A DNA stretch of 64,000 bases. Origin: Mangrovicoccus sp. HB161399 (GTDB taxonomy: Bacteria > Pseudomonadota > Alphaproteobacteria > Rhodobacterales > Rhodobacteraceae). The translations under genes were made by a program, and so were the position numbers. Shown here in pieces: positions 51,412 through 62,644 of the stretch. Position 1 is the first letter of the stretch. Each line of letters opens with the position of its first letter. Under the pieces are notes generated by a model. It saw only the letters and a program-made list of their open reading frames with translations. It was not told where the DNA came from and made no database searches. Location: positions 20,747 through 84,746 of the forward strand of contig NZ_JAATVU010000027.1 of the NCBI RefSeq assembly GCF_013184745.1, given 5' to 3'.

Positions 51412-51939
51412 TCAGACGTTGCCGCGCATAAATACGGCGAGTTTCTCCGGCGGATAGACGAGGATCAGCGCATTGCCGTCCGGCACGTAGATCATCCGCG
51501 TCGCGCGGGTTACCAGCATCCGGTAGATGCCCTTGCGGATCACCTCGCTTTCGGCGCAGTCCAGCACCGGGCCGATGCCGCTCGACAGAAGTCCCAGCCC
51601 GCGGGCCAGGTCCTTGGACATCAGCTGCTCCGAAATCTCGGTCGGGCTCCTGCCGGGGAAGTCGAAGATCACCGGCACCCCGGCAGCGACCAGATCCAGC
51701 GCGGGCCCGGCGGACATGGCCGATTGCAGCCCGCCCTCCATCGCCACATCGGCCGTCTCCAGCCGGAACACCGCCAGCGTGCAGCTCGATTTCGACACGA
51801 ATTGCCGCGTTCCCAGCAGCGACAGCCATGGCGCCAGCTCTGCGCGCAGCGCGTCCTCCCGGTCGAGCGAGCAGCCCGCCAGAACGGAAAGGAGCAGCAG
51901 CAGCGCCCCGGCAAACGTGATCGGCGGACGCAGCGGCAT
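51412..51939 (-). CDS. Small lipoprotein inside the propionyl-CoA cluster
   Basis: 175 residues. Signal peptide with lipobox LAGC (Cys23), then an unrecognised domain: [59 protein letters not shown] and a strand-rich end [20 protein letters not shown]. Two further cysteines (in SSCTL and LDCAES) could pair. Located between pccA and scpA on the same strand; a direct role in propionate metabolism is not evident. ATG 51939 has GGAGG directly abutting, which is unusual. Confidence 0.75.
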   Translation of the reverse strand: MPLRPPITFAGALLLLLSVLAGCSLDREDALRAELAPWLSLLGTRQFVSKSSCTLAVFRLETADVAMEGGLQSAMSAGPALDLVAAGVPVIFDFPGRSPTEISEQLMSKDLARGLGLLSSGIGPVLDCAESEVIRKGIYRMLVTRATRMIYVPDGNALILVYPPEKLAVFMRGNV

Positions 51940-52095
51940 CCTCCGGGCCTCCCCGACGGCATGAGTCGGCAGCGAGGCTAGCGCGGGAACCTTGACAAAT
52001 CTCTTCCCCCCGCCGGAGGGGCGCGGCCCGCACCGGCAGGCCGGACAGGGACGCGCCGCCCCTGCCCTTCCCGGCCGATATGCGGACCGCGGACC

Positions 52096-54090
<1,995 letters not shown>

Positions 54091-54211
54091 GTCTCACTCC
54101 GCAGGACAGAGGAAACCCGCCGCGGCACCGGGCCACGACGGGTTCGATTGGTGTCGGTCGCGCGGAGCTTCCGCGCGCGGATCAGGTTGGCCGCGCGCAG
54201 GGTCGCGCGGG

Positions 54212-54418
54212 TCAGTTGTTCGGACAGGTCCCCAGGGAACGGCAGGTTGCGCCCGCCGCACCGCCGATCAGGGCACCGGTCACGGGATCGCCCGTGATCA
54301 CCTGCCCCGCTGCGCCGCCGATCACGGCACCCGTCGCGGTACGTTCGAGATCTGTCTGCCCGCAAGCCGTCAGGGCCAGCAGACCGCAGGTCCCGAGGAT
54401 CAACGTCACTTTCTTCAT
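54212..54418 (-). CDS. Small glycine-zipper lipoprotein
   Basis: 68 residues. Signal peptide with lipobox LTAC (Cys19), then a glycine-zipper segment (TGAVIGGAAGQVITGDPVTGALIGGAAGA split by GDP) and a C-terminal Cys pair (CRSLGTC). Such short 17-kDa-antigen-like lipoproteins sit in the outer membrane. ATG 54418 follows GAGG; the four-residue longer start is less likely. Between pccB and pccA. Confidence 0.78.
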   Translation of the reverse strand: MKKVTLILGTCGLLALTACGQTDLERTATGAVIGGAAGQVITGDPVTGALIGGAAGATCRSLGTCPNN

Positions 54419-54551
54419 CTTGCGCCTCATTCGCTTTGTTGGCCATGCCGAGCAGGCAGGGCTTCGCGATCATAACGCAAGTGAAGAGAGAAAAGTTTCC
54501 TTTAATTAGCGACGTTGCGGAAACAGGCATCCCTCCGCTCATGCCGCAGAG

Positions 54552-54567
54552 GCCGGAAAACTCCGGC
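54552..54567 (-). terminator. Small hairpin between pccB and the lipoprotein gene
   Basis: GCCGGA-AAAC-TCCGGC, perfect 6-bp stem, in the 264-base spacer downstream of pccB. Weak; may attenuate rather than end the transcript. The rest of the spacer has an AT-rich patch (54495-54515) that could be a promoter for the lipoprotein and pccA. Confidence 0.4.
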
Positions 54568-54682
54568 TGTTCGGCTGCAATGACGATCGAAAGGGCCTGC
54601 ATGGGTCCGGTTGTCCTCGGCTGGGGGTCATACTTGTCCCGGCGCCCGCCCCTCCCAAGGCGGCGCCGGGGGTCCCTGCTCG

Positions 54683-56215
54683 TCAGAGCGGGATGTTGTC
54701 GTGCTTCTTGTAGGGCACCTCGACATGCTTCGTGCGCAGCGCGGCGAAGGCATTGGCGACCCGGCGGCGCGTCGAGCGCGGCATGATCACCTCGTCGATG
54801 AAGCCCCGTTCCGCCGCCACGAAGGGGTTGGCGAAGCGGTCCTCGTATTCCTTGGTGCGCGCGGCGATCTTCTCGGGGTCGCCCAGTTCGGAGCGGTAGA
54901 GGATCTCGGTCGCGCCCTTGGCGCCCATCACGGCGATCTCGGCGGTCGGCCAGGCATAGTTGACGTCCGCGCCGATATGCTTGGACGCCATCACGTCATA
55001 GGCGCCGCCATAGGCCTTGCGGGTGATGACCGTGACCATCGGCACGGTGGCCTGGGAATAGGCGAAGAGCAGCTTCGCGCCGTGCTTGATGACGCCGCCG
55101 TATTCCTGGCTGGTCCCCGGCAGGAAGCCGGGCACGTCGACCAGGGTCAGGATCGGGATGTTGAAGGCGTTGCAGAAGCGCACGAAGCGCGCGGCTTTTC
55201 TCGACGAGTCGATGTCGAGGCAGCCGGCCAGCACCATCGGCTGGTTGGCAACGACGCCGACGGTGGAGCCTTCGAGCCGGATGAAGCCGGTCAGGATGTT
55301 CTTCGCGAAATCCTCCTGGATCTCGTAGAACTCGCCGCAATCCGCAATCTTCCCGATCAGTTCCTTCATGTCGTAGGGCATGTTGGGATTGTCGGGGACC
55401 AGCGTGTCGAGGCTCTCGTCGATCCGGTCGGGGTCGTCGATCACCGGCAGCTTCGGCGGGTTCTCGCGCGCCGAGAGCGGCAGGAAGTCGACCAGGCGGC
55501 GGACTTCGGCCAGCGCCTCGACGTCATTGTCGAAGGCCTTGTCGGCCACGGAGGATTTCTTGGTGTGGGTCGACGCTCCGCCCAGCTCTTCGGCGGTGAC
55601 GATCTCGTTCGTCACGGTCTTCACCACGTCGGGGCCGGTGACGAACATGTAGGAGCTGTCGCGCACCATGAAGATGAAGTCGGTCATGGCCGGCGAATAG
55701 ACCGCGCCGCCCGCGCAGGGGCCCATGATGACGGAAATCTGCGGGATGGTGCCGGAGGCCACGACGTTGCGCTTGAACACGTCGGCATAGCCCGCCAGCG
55801 AGGCGACGCCTTCCTGGATACGCGCGCCGCCGGAGTCGTTGATCCCGATGACGGGCGCGCCGTTCTGCACCGCCTTGTCCATGATCTTGCAGATCTTCTG
55901 GGCATGGGTTTCCGACAGAGAGCCGCCGAAGACGGTGAAGTCCTGGCTGAACACGTAGACCATGCGGCCGTTGATCGTGCCCCAGCCGGTGACCACGCCG
56001 TCACCGGTGATCTTCTGGTCCTGCATGCCGAAATCGGTGCAGCGATGGGTGATGTAGGTGTCGTATTCCTCGAACGACCCTTCATCCAGCAGCAGCTCGA
56101 TGCGCTCGCGCGCGGTCAGCTTGCCCTTGGCATGCTGCGCATCGATGCGGCGCTGACCGCCGCCCAGATAGGCCTCCTCGCGGCGTTCCTGCAGCTTCTC
56201 GAGTATCTCTTTCAT
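54683..56215 (-). CDS. pccB: Propionyl-CoA carboxylase beta subunit (carboxyltransferase)
   Basis: 510 residues of the crotonase-fold carboxyltransferase. Marks are [20 protein letters not shown] split at the start, [20 protein letters not shown] (acyl-CoA binding), [20 protein letters not shown], and the C-terminal [20 protein letters not shown] and [10 protein letters not shown]. Transfers CO2 from biotin of PccA to propionyl-CoA. 21 bases behind bioY. Confidence 0.97.
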   Translation of the reverse strand: MKEILEKLQERREEAYLGGGQRRIDAQHAKGKLTARERIELLLDEGSFEEYDTYITHRCTDFGMQDQKITGDGVVTGWGTINGRMVYVFSQDFTVFGGSLSETHAQKICKIMDKAVQNGAPVIGINDSGGARIQEGVASLAGYADVFKRNVVASGTIPQISVIMGPCAGGAVYSPAMTDFIFMVRDSSYMFVTGPDVVKTVTNEIVTAEELGGASTHTKKSSVADKAFDNDVEALAEVRRLVDFLPLSARENPPKLPVIDDPDRIDESLDTLVPDNPNMPYDMKELIGKIADCGEFYEIQEDFAKNILTGFIRLEGSTVGVVANQPMVLAGCLDIDSSRKAARFVRFCNAFNIPILTLVDVPGFLPGTSQEYGGVIKHGAKLLFAYSQATVPMVTVITRKAYGGAYDVMASKHIGADVNYAWPTAEIAVMGAKGATEILYRSELGDPEKIAARTKEYEDRFANPFVAAERGFIDEVIMPRSTRRRVANAFAALRTKHVEVPYKKHDNIPL

Positions 56216-56236
56216 CGTGACCTCTTGCGCGATGTG

Positions 56237-56782
56237 TCAGGCGGAGCGGCGGGCAAGCGCCCAGGCGCCGAGACCGGCGATCAGGGACTTGAAGATGCCG
56301 CCGAAGATGAACGGGGTCAGGCCGTAGTCCAGCACCGGCTTGTCCCAGCCGATGACGTTGCCCAGGTGCCAGAGCCCGGTGGGGAAGACGAGCGCGGTGG
56401 CGACCAGCGCCGAGACCAGCGCGCCGGGCAGCGAGCGGGTCCAGCCGCGGTCGCGGGCCATCCCGGCGAAGGCGGCGGCGATCAGGAATCCGAGAATGTA
56501 GCCGCCGGTGGGACCGGTCAGCGCCATCAGGCCGAACTTGCCGCCGGCGAAGACCGGCAGGCCGGCCAGGCCCGCACCGACATAGGTGGCCACCGAGGCA
56601 ACGCCGCGGCGCATGCCGAGCGCCAGCCCGGCCCCGGTGACGGCCAGCGTCTGCAGCGTCATCGGCACCGGGTAGAACGGAACCTCGATATTGGCCGCCG
56701 CCGCCATTGCTGCGGCAGCGCCCAGAACGAGGGCGGCCTCCTTCCAGAGGGGGCGGGATCGCGTGCCGGCACTGTGATGCAT
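56237..56782 (-). CDS. bioY: Biotin transporter S component BioY
   Basis: 181 residues, about six membrane helices: MTLQTLAVTGAGLALGMRRG, GLPVFAGGKFGLMALTGPTG with the BioY glycine-proline signature, and GLWHLGNVIGWDKPV. Substrate-binding unit for biotin, either alone or with an ECF module. No bioMN here. Its place at the head of the pcc operon fits the need of PccA for biotin. ATG 56782 follows AGGAGG. Confidence 0.94.
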   Translation of the reverse strand: MHHSAGTRSRPLWKEAALVLGAAAAMAAAANIEVPFYPVPMTLQTLAVTGAGLALGMRRGVASVATYVGAGLAGLPVFAGGKFGLMALTGPTGGYILGFLIAAAFAGMARDRGWTRSLPGALVSALVATALVFPTGLWHLGNVIGWDKPVLDYGLTPFIFGGIFKSLIAGLGAWALARRSA

Positions 56783-56878
56783 GATGTCCTCCTGGTCCGG
56801 GCCCTTTATGCTGCAGAGCCGCATTAACCGTAGCACCTGCCATCCCGATGCCCTTGCGGGAAGGTCTGGACATGTGTG

Positions 56879-56925
56879 GTTGCAAATGTTTGCGTATTGT
56901 GGAATGCGTATTGCGAACTTGCGAA
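56879..56925. promoter_or_regulatory. Probable PccR binding region between bioY and pccR
   Basis: Four TTGC-type octamers in 47 bases: GTTGCAAA (56879-56886), TTTGCGTA (56889-56896), ATTGCGAA (56910-56917) and CTTGCGAA (56918-56925). From memory, PccR of Rhodobacter sphaeroides recognises a TTTGCAAA palindrome at pcc promoters; these are near-matches placed between the divergent starts. Binding itself is inference. Confidence 0.6.
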
Positions 56926-56935
56926 AGGTCCAGTC

Positions 56936-58354
56936 ATGGAAGGACGGAAGCTCTTTGCCGGCGCGCGGCTGCGCAATCTGCGCCAGGCCGAAAAGCTCAC
57001 GCAGAGGCAGTTCGCCGAAAGGCTGGGCATTTCGACAAGTTACGTCAACCAGCTGGAAAACAACCAGCGCCCGCTGTCCGCGGGAGTGATTCTGGCGCTG
57101 GTCGACGGATTCGGCGTCGACATCGCCTCCTTCGCCTCAGATGACGGCGACCGGGTGGTGAACGACCTGCACGAGGCACTGTCCGATCCGATCTTCGCCG
57201 ACCGCCGCCCGTCGCGGCAGGAGCTGAAGATCGCGATCTCCAACACGCCGGATTTCGCCCATGCCTTCCTGACGCTGCAGCGCGCCTACCAGGCCGCGAA
57301 GGACCGGATGGCGTCGCTCGACGACGCGCTGCAGCAGGAGCATATCGACGCCGCGCCCCTGCCCTACGAAGAGGTCCGCGACTTCTTCAACTACGCCAAC
57401 AACTACATCGACTGGCTCGACCGCGGCGCCGAGGCGCTGGCCGAGGAGATCGGCGTCGACGGCGGCAACCACCTGAAGCTCGGCGCCGAGCGGCTGCGCC
57501 GCGTCCATGGCATGGCGGTGGTCTTCGAGCGCGGCACGATGAGCCCGGACGTTTTCCGGATCTTCGACCCCGAGAACAAGCGCCTGGTGGTCAATGCCGA
57601 CGCGCCGCGCGCCACCCAGAGCTTCCAGATCTGGCAGCAGATCGCCCTGGCCGAGGAAAAGGACGCGATCGAGCGCATCCTCGACGACGCCCGCTTCCGC
57701 ACCGGCGAGGCCCGTGCCATCGCCCGCATCGGCCTGGCGAATTTCTTCGCCGGATCCGCCATGCTGCCCTATGGCGCCTTCCTCTCGGCCGCCCGGGAAC
57801 TGCGCCACGACATCGAGCTGCTGGCCGACCGCTTCGGCGCCTCGCTGGAACAGGTCGCCCACCGGCTCTCGACGCTGCAGCGCCCCGGCTCGCGCGGGGT
57901 GCCGTTCTTCTTCCTGCGGGTCGACCGCGCGGGGACGATCACCAAGCGCCATTCCGCGACCCGGCTGCAATTCGCCCGTTTCGGCGGCGCCTGCCCGCTC
58001 TGGGGCGTGCACCAGGCCTTCGAGCGCCCCGAGGAGACCGTCCGCCAGCTGGCCGAGACCCCGGACGGCGAGCGCTACATCTGCATCGCCCGCACCATCA
58101 CCAAGCGCGGCGTCGGATTCCGCGCGCCGATCCGCCGCTATGCGATTGCGCTCGGCTGCTCGGTCAACCACGCGCCTGACATGGTCTATGCCGACGGGCT
58201 GAATATCGACCAGGCCGGGGATTACGACCTGATCGGCAGTTCCTGCCGGATCTGCGAGCGGACCAACTGCCCGCAGCGCTCGGTGCCGCCGATCCATGCC
58301 CAGATCTCGGTCGATGCGCGGGTGCGCCGGGTGGTGCCCTTCGAGATCTCCTGA
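56936..58354 (+). CDS. pccR: Short-chain fatty acyl-CoA transcriptional regulator PccR
   Basis: 472 residues of the ScfR family. An XRE helix-turn-helix at about 8-62 (LRQAEKLTQRQFAERLGIST, SYVNQLENNQRPLS) precedes a long coiled and alpha segment with an IrrE-like DUF955 region (ARIGLANFFAGSAMLPYGAF) and a C-terminal Cys cluster SSCRICERTNCPQRS. In R. sphaeroides PccR senses propionyl-CoA level and activates pcc genes. Divergent from bioY-pccB-pccA-scpA. ATG 56936 follows AAAGG. Confidence 0.93.
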   Translation: MEGRKLFAGARLRNLRQAEKLTQRQFAERLGISTSYVNQLENNQRPLSAGVILALVDGFGVDIASFASDDGDRVVNDLHEALSDPIFADRRPSRQELKIAISNTPDFAHAFLTLQRAYQAAKDRMASLDDALQQEHIDAAPLPYEEVRDFFNYANNYIDWLDRGAEALAEEIGVDGGNHLKLGAERLRRVHGMAVVFERGTMSPDVFRIFDPENKRLVVNADAPRATQSFQIWQQIALAEEKDAIERILDDARFRTGEARAIARIGLANFFAGSAMLPYGAFLSAARELRHDIELLADRFGASLEQVAHRLSTLQRPGSRGVPFFFLRVDRAGTITKRHSATRLQFARFGGACPLWGVHQAFERPEETVRQLAETPDGERYICIARTITKRGVGFRAPIRRYAIALGCSVNHAPDMVYADGLNIDQAGDYDLIGSSCRICERTNCPQRSVPPIHAQISVDARVRRVVPFEIS

Positions 58355-58426
58355 TCCACCAAGCCTTAACCAAAGGGCAAGGCTGCGGCGGCTAGGCTCC
58401 GGGCGGAGCAACGAGGAGGCCGCACC

Positions 58427-60097
58427 GTGCCGCGACGGAAGAAGACCCGGGCCAAGGGCCCGCTGGCGGAGCAGCTGTCGCGCGCGCAGGCACTGATGGC
58501 GCGCGACCTGCCCGGCGCGATCCTGACCTATGGCAAGGTGCTGGACCGGGACCCCGGAAATGCCCGCGCGCTGGCCGCGCTGCGCGGCACCACGCTGCAG
58601 CAGCGGCGCAGCATCATCCGTTCCTGCGTCTCGCTGGTGCGCACCGGCGCGGCGCCGCATGCGCTGGCCCTTTCCGGCATCCTGAGCCGCGCCAATCCAG
58701 GCGATCCGGCGCTGGCCGCCTTCGAGGCGCGCGCGCTGGTCGTGATGAAGCAGCCCGAAGCCGCGCTCGACCGGCTCGCCCCCTTCCGCAGCAGCCATCC
58801 CGGCCATGCCGAGCTCCGCGCGAGCCATGGAATGGCGACCGCCTTTGCCGGCGATCACGCCGCCGCCGCGGCCGAACTGGAGCCGCTCCGCCAGGCCGGC
58901 GCGCTCGACGCGGAAGCCCTGAACGTGCTCGCGACCTCGCTGGCCTATCTCGGGCGGCTCGACGAGGCCGAGCAGGTGCTGCTGCCCCCCGCGCGGGAGG
59001 GCGCGCTGTCCATGTCCGGGCTCTACAACCTCTCGCGCCAGGCCGACCTCTCCGCCGAGCCTGCGATCATCGCGCAGATCGAGGCGGTCGACGCGAATCC
59101 CGGCGCCCCGCGCGCGGACCGCGAGATGGCCGCCCATGCGCTTGCCAGGATCCGCGAGGACCAGGGCGATACCGATGGCGCCTTCCGCCATCTGGCCATG
59201 GCCAACGCCCTGAAGCCGGACGAGGACATCCGCCGCTACATGGACAGCATGCGCGCCGCGGCCGAGCGGGCGCCGGTCGCGGCCGCCCGGATCGCGGCGC
59301 CCTCCGCCCCGTCCGGACACCCGCGCCCGGTCTTCATCGTCGGGCTGCCGAGGTCGGGCACCACGCTGGCCGAGCAGATCCTGCTTCGCCACAGCCGCGT
59401 CGCGTCGCTCGGCGAAAGCACGCGGCTGGCCGGCATCTACAACACGCTCTGCGCGGGCGGCGGCCCGATCGACGCGCAGGCCTTCCGCGGCGCCTATTTC
59501 GCCTCGCTTCCTTCCGGCGCGGCGGAGGCCGAGGTGCTGCTCGACAAGATGCCGTCCAACGCCTTTCTCTGCGGCCTGGCGCTGAAGGCGATGCCGGAGG
59601 CGCGGGTGCTGCATTGCCGCCGCCATCCGATGGCGACGGCGTTCTCCGCCTTCCGCATCCGCTTTGCCGAGGGCTACGACCATTCCCACCGCTTCGCGAC
59701 GCTCGCCGAGTTCCACCGGCTCACCGAGACAGCGATGGCCCTCTGGACACGGGATTTTCCGGACAGGATCATGCCGGTTCCCTACGAGCCCCTGACCGAG
59801 GCGCCCGCGCCCTGGATTGCCGGCATGGCCCGGTTCTGCGGCCTCGCCCCGGAGGACGGCCTGGCCGATTACCGCGGCAGCGCCGCGACCGTGAAGACGG
59901 CCAGCCTGCGCCAGGTCCGGCAGGGCATCTACCGCGGCAGCTCGGAAAAATGGAAGGCCTACGCCCCCTGGCTCGCGCCGCTCATGGCCGACCTGATCGA
60001 AGAGATCGCCCATTACGAGGTCGAGACCGAACAGCACATCGCCAGGCAGCAGGCAGAGCAGAATTTGGCCCAGGATCCGAAATTGACCTGCGCCTGA
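58427..60097 (+). CDS. TPR-repeat sulfotransferase
   Basis: 556 residues. Residues about 10-285 are tetratricopeptide-like helices (RAQALMARDLPGAILTYGKV, LNVLATSLAYLGRLDEAEQV). Residues 300-540 are a sulfotransferase domain with the PAPS 5'-phosphosulfate loop FIVGLPRSGTTLAEQIL and 3'-phosphate region VLHCRRHPMATAFS. The acceptor is unknown; such proteins often sulfate polysaccharide or peptide. GTG start behind GAGGAGG. Last intact gene before the degraded region. Confidence 0.9.
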   Translation: MPRRKKTRAKGPLAEQLSRAQALMARDLPGAILTYGKVLDRDPGNARALAALRGTTLQQRRSIIRSCVSLVRTGAAPHALALSGILSRANPGDPALAAFEARALVVMKQPEAALDRLAPFRSSHPGHAELRASHGMATAFAGDHAAAAAELEPLRQAGALDAEALNVLATSLAYLGRLDEAEQVLLPPAREGALSMSGLYNLSRQADLSAEPAIIAQIEAVDANPGAPRADREMAAHALARIREDQGDTDGAFRHLAMANALKPDEDIRRYMDSMRAAAERAPVAAARIAAPSAPSGHPRPVFIVGLPRSGTTLAEQILLRHSRVASLGESTRLAGIYNTLCAGGGPIDAQAFRGAYFASLPSGAAEAEVLLDKMPSNAFLCGLALKAMPEARVLHCRRHPMATAFSAFRIRFAEGYDHSHRFATLAEFHRLTETAMALWTRDFPDRIMPVPYEPLTEAPAPWIAGMARFCGLAPEDGLADYRGSAATVKTASLRQVRQGIYRGSSEKWKAYAPWLAPLMADLIEEIAHYEVETEQHIARQQAEQNLAQDPKLTCA

Positions 60098-60309
60098 CCT
60101 GGAGCAGGACCCGATGCCGCCGCATTTCCCGGCCCTCAAACACTGGGTTCCAGCGAAGATCTGTGGCGCGCGAGCATGATGTCTGACCAAGGCGCGCAAG
60201 GGCGGTGCTTCACATGTCGGTCTAGCAGATTCCCTGCGGGACGCCGGATTCCCAGGCCGGATCATTCCGAAGCCCGACCGCCACCGCACGGGGTGCCGGC
60301 CCCGCATGT
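60098..60309. other. Start of the gene-free region
   Basis: No gene is supported here. The stretch may include the left end and first codons of the IS30 relic, but similarity only becomes recognisable near 60310. Terminal repeats could not be identified. Confidence 0.35.
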
Positions 60310-60339
60310 GCTGCGAACGCCAAGGGCTTGGCCATTGGT

Positions 60340-60390
60340 AACGAGCAGCGAGCGTGGCCGTGGCGCGGCAGCGGAAGCGCCGCGGATAAC
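60340..60390 (+). repeat. Palindromic insert in the IS30 relic
   Basis: Separates GHW from LLIF of the IS30 domain. Hairpin CGCGGC (60364-60369) / GCCGCG (60379-60384), with a second possible pairing GGCGC/GCGCC. TAAC occurs at both edges and could be a short target duplication. Confidence 0.5.
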
Positions 60391-60623
60391 CTGTTGATCT
60401 TCCGCAGCACGCTCGGCGCAGCGAATGTCCTGTCCATGGCCGGGCGGTGGACACGGGCCACGGCGATGCTGCGGAAAAGCGGGCGCAAGGCCGGGCGTAT
60501 GGCGGACACGGCCATCCGCGCCCTCGCACCGCTGCCACTGGCGGCCCGGCAGCCGATCCCCTTCGGCCACGGGTTCGAGTTCGCCGTCTGGCGGGACCTC
60601 GGCACCGGGATGGGAACGGAGAA

Positions 60624-60665
60624 CGTTCGCCACCGGCCCCGGACCCGTGGCGGCGCGATGGCTCG
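60624..60665 (+). repeat. Palindromic insert, CGCCA/TGGCG family, in the IS30 relic
   Basis: CGCCACCGG (60628-60636) pairs with CCGTGGCG (60645-60652). It lies between GTGMGTE and YPQAPW, which are separated only by two or three residues in intact IS30 transposases. Confidence 0.65.
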
Positions 60666-61034
60666 CTCTGCTACCCGCAGGCGCCGTGGCAGACGGGCCA
60701 GGTCGATAGCCTCAACCGCCGCGCGCGCCGCTGTCTGCCCCGGGAAACCGCAGCAGTGTCGGCGCTCCCAAATCGATCCATGAGGTCGATTTGCGGCCGC
60801 CTCGGCGCCGCGCCGCGGAACACCGCGGCTGCCGGACCGCGGCCGGGGATTTCCGCGAGGAACCCGCCGGGCAAATCCGAAAAGCAACCGAGGTGGAACT
60901 CACCGGCGGGTAGCTTCCGTCGGGCATATTGCACTTATCGGAGAGAGGGACTTAGCCCGGAAATACTGAGGGTTAGATCGGTCTCATGCCGAAGCCCGCC
61001 TCCCGCGCTACAGCACGACGAACTGGACCGGCTA

Positions 61035-61113
61035 GCGAGTCATTGTTGCGCCATTGGCTCGAGCAGTTGCCAGAGCAAGCGCCACCGGTCCGAGCGCCGC
61101 TGGCGACGGCGAG
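61035..61113 (+). repeat. Palindromic insert, CGCCA/TGGCG family, in the IS5 relic
   Basis: Flanked by GCGAG (61035-61039) and GCGAG (61109-61113). The core CGCCACCGG (61080-61088) pairs with CCGCTGGCG (61097-61105) around loop TCCGAGCG. It shares its core exactly, and much of the rest, with the copy at 62739, which sits in an unrelated transposase. Confidence 0.75.
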
Positions 61114-61215
61114 CACTTCGCCGAGGCGGCGTGGATCGTCGTCTATCTGGTTCGGCCCCGAGCTGGAGTGTCGGGCGCAGGGCCGGGGCAAACAGGGTCA
61201 CCCCGAGACCTAATC

Positions 61216-61268
61216 CGAATGAGGAGGGCCAGGAAACGGTCCGGGGGGGACCGTTTGCCCGGCGAATG
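61216..61268 (+). repeat. Palindromic insert in the IS5 relic with direct repeats
   Basis: CGAATG at 61216-61221 and again at 61263-61268. The 41 bases between contain a perfect 9-bp inverted repeat AAACGGTCC / GGACCGTTT with five-G loop. Removing 47 bases rejoins the GHPET and IQTCL parts of the transposase, with one extra base and a stop codon remaining. Confidence 0.7.
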
Positions 61269-61465
61269 CCATCCAGACATGCCTGACGTTGAGAGCCCTG
61301 TTCCGGCTGCCGCTTCGGCAAACAGTTGGTCTGGTCGCAAGCCTGATCGAGAGGGCCGGACTCGACTGGCCCGCGCCCGACTATTCCACCTTGTGCCACC
61401 GCTGGGCCCGGATCGCAGTGCAAATCCCGCATCGGAGCTCCGGCCAGCCGCTGAGCCTGTTGATC

Positions 61466-61509
61466 TACAATGAGGCGCAAGCGCCACTGGTCCGAGCGCA
61501 GCGCCGAAT
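61466..61509 (+). repeat. Palindromic insert in the IS5 relic
   Basis: Replaces the usual D-S-T between LLI and GIRFLGDG, adding 36 bases in frame. Contains GGCGC-AA-GCGCC and the family core CGCCACTGGTCCGAGCGC. No target duplication seen. Confidence 0.6.
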
Positions 61510-61684
61510 GGGCATCCGTTTCCTTGGCGATGGGAAATGGCTTGTGCGCAAACATGATGGGGCGCGAAGGCGTGAATGGCGCAAGGTGCATCTGGCGATG
61601 GACACCGCCACCGGCAATATCCGGCGCTACTGGACTTTCCCGGGTTTGGCGGAGAGCGCCGACTGCTGAACCGGGAAGTGTTCC

Positions 61685-61890
61685 ATGTCCCGCGGAAGAC
61701 GGCCAACCCGGAGTTCCAGCGCGAAGCGGCGCGGCCGGCGCTAGCCAGAGGACGAACGCGGCGCAGAATTTCGGACGATCCGGGCGTCGGTCTGTCGGCG
61801 GCAACACGCCGGGTCCGGCGGAACGGGATGCGGAAGAGCCGCGCGGCGAGCGGGTCGACCTGCATGGCGGGTCGAAGCGCCTATGACCTT
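61685..61890 (+). pseudogene. IS3-family orfA fragment
   Basis: ATGTCCCGC at 61685, then with a frameshift KTANPEFQREAARPALARGR and TRRRISDDPGVGLSAATRRV, then in another frame RDAEEPRGERVDLHG. This is the helix-turn-helix start of an IS3-type OrfA, cut off before the leucine zipper. It belongs to a different IS3 member from the leftward relic that follows. Confidence 0.6.
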
Positions 61891-62120
61891 GCCCCCGGCT
61901 CCCGGACTGGGCGGATGTTCACCATGCGGCCATCTTTGCGGACATGTCGATCCTTGCCTGTTCGGGCGTCCGGCAGCCGATGCTCGAATGGCGGCGCCGC
62001 CGGTTGCAGAAGATGGCGATGCACGCGAACAGCTCCGCCCTGGCCACGCGGCGCGACCGGAACCTGGCGCGGTGGACAAGCTCGGTCATCAAGGAGCCGA
62101 AGAAGCTCTCCATCGGCGCG

Positions 62121-62185
62121 TTCCGCGCCTTCGAACGGTCCCCCGGACCGGTCGGTCCGCTGGTGCGGACCAGCTTGAACTCCAG
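62121..62185 (-). repeat. Second-type palindromic insert in the IS3 relic
   Basis: Lies between MSRKGNC and NAPMESFF, which adjoin in intact IS3 OrfB. Holds two hairpins: GGTCCGC-TGGT-GCGGACC (62154-62171) and CGGTCC-CCC-GGACCG (62136-62150). Related to the insert at 62645-62690. Confidence 0.6.
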
Positions 62186-62371
62186 GCAATTTCCCTTCCG
62201 GCTCATTGAGGCGACGGCTTTCCAGGCATCGAGAAGCTGCCTGCAGCCACCGGCAGCATGTTGGACGCCCCTGCCTGAATGGCAGACCGGCCCCCGCGCC
62301 GGCCGCCGGTTCTGCAGAGCCATGCGCATCGCGTCGGCCGCGGGGCTGCTCCCGAGCCGCTCCGACATCGG

Positions 62372-62412
62372 CCCGCTGCCCGGCAGGCGATTGCGTGCAA
62401 TCGCCGGGAGGC
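62372..62412 (-). repeat. Near-perfect palindrome in the IS3 relic
   Basis: GGCGATTGC (62386-62394) and GCAATCGCC (62397-62405) with a two-base loop, flanked by a further GGC/GCC pairing. It breaks the IAGWAMSERL region of OrfB. Confidence 0.6.
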
Positions 62413-62433
62413 GCCGGCGATCTCCATCGTCGC

Positions 62434-62476
62434 GTTCGCCATCGGTCTCGAACCGGTGGCGGCAAGATGGCGGACT
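62434..62476 (-). repeat. Palindromic insert, CGCCA/TGGCG family, in the IS3 relic
   Basis: CGCCATCGGT (62437-62446) and ACCGGTGGCG (62452-62461) around loop CTCGA, 9 of 10 pairs plus one wobble. Lies between LAAVKE and ATMEIAG. Confidence 0.7.
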
Positions 62477-62513
62477 CCTTCACCGCCGCCAGGCAGAGCC
62501 GGCCCTGGTCCGT

Positions 62514-62562
62514 GGGCAGTTGCCAAGGTTGCGCCACCGGGTCGGGCAACCATTGGCGACGC
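62514..62562 (-). repeat. Palindromic insert, CGCCA/TGGCG family, in the IS3 relic
   Basis: GGTTGC (62527-62532) pairs with GCAACC (62546-62551), and CGCCACCGG with CCATTGGCG. Shares CGTCGCCA, CGGTGGCGC and TGGCAACTGC with the copy at 61035. Lies between WLADIS and TDQGRLCLAAVK. Confidence 0.65.
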
Positions 62563-62644
62563 TGATGTCGGCCAGCCAGATCCGGCCGGGCTCCGCGGCG
62601 CGGAAATTCCGCCGCGGCAGGGTCGGCGCGTTCTGCGCCCCCGA

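Larger units (their letters stand above)
60310..60900 (+). pseudogene. IS30-family transposase relic
   Basis: Conceptual joining of three frames gives an IS30 catalytic domain: GLGHW near 60327, LLIFRSTLGAANVLSMAGRW and RATAMLRKSGRKAGRM (60390-60500), ALAPLPLAARQPIPFGHGFE and WRDLGTGMGTE (60515-60620), YPQAPWQTGQVDSLNRRARR and LPRETAAVSALPN (60670-60770). The acidic catalytic residues are partly lost. Hairpin inserts at about 60340-60390 and 60624-60665 interrupt it. Codon drift and frame breaks show it is dead. Confidence 0.75.
60986..61669 (+). pseudogene. IS5-family transposase relic
   Basis: Starts ATGCCGAAGCC at 60986. Recognisable pieces in different frames: RYSTTNWTG-like (60998-61033), RRRGSSSIWFGPELE (61120-61165), RGKQGHPET (61182-61210), IQTCLTLRALFRLPLRQTVG and LVASLIERAGLDWPAPDYST (61271-61390), AVQIPHRSSGQPLSLLI (61420-61465), GIRFLGDGKWLVRKHDGARR and EWRKVHLAMDTATG (61510-61615). 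The C-terminal third is missing. Hairpin inserts at 61035-61113, 61216-61268 and about 61466-61509 split it. Confidence 0.8.

Noticed and set aside
57137..60538. Open frame of 1133 codons on the minus strand
   Set aside because: Runs antisense to pccR and the TPR-sulfotransferase; composition is Arg/Gly-rich with no family motif. A GC-bias shadow.
61289..61669. 126-codon frame as an intact small transposase
   Set aside because: It begins in mid-domain at a TTG, contains an in-frame insert and lacks the C-terminal third; it is part of a dead IS5 copy.
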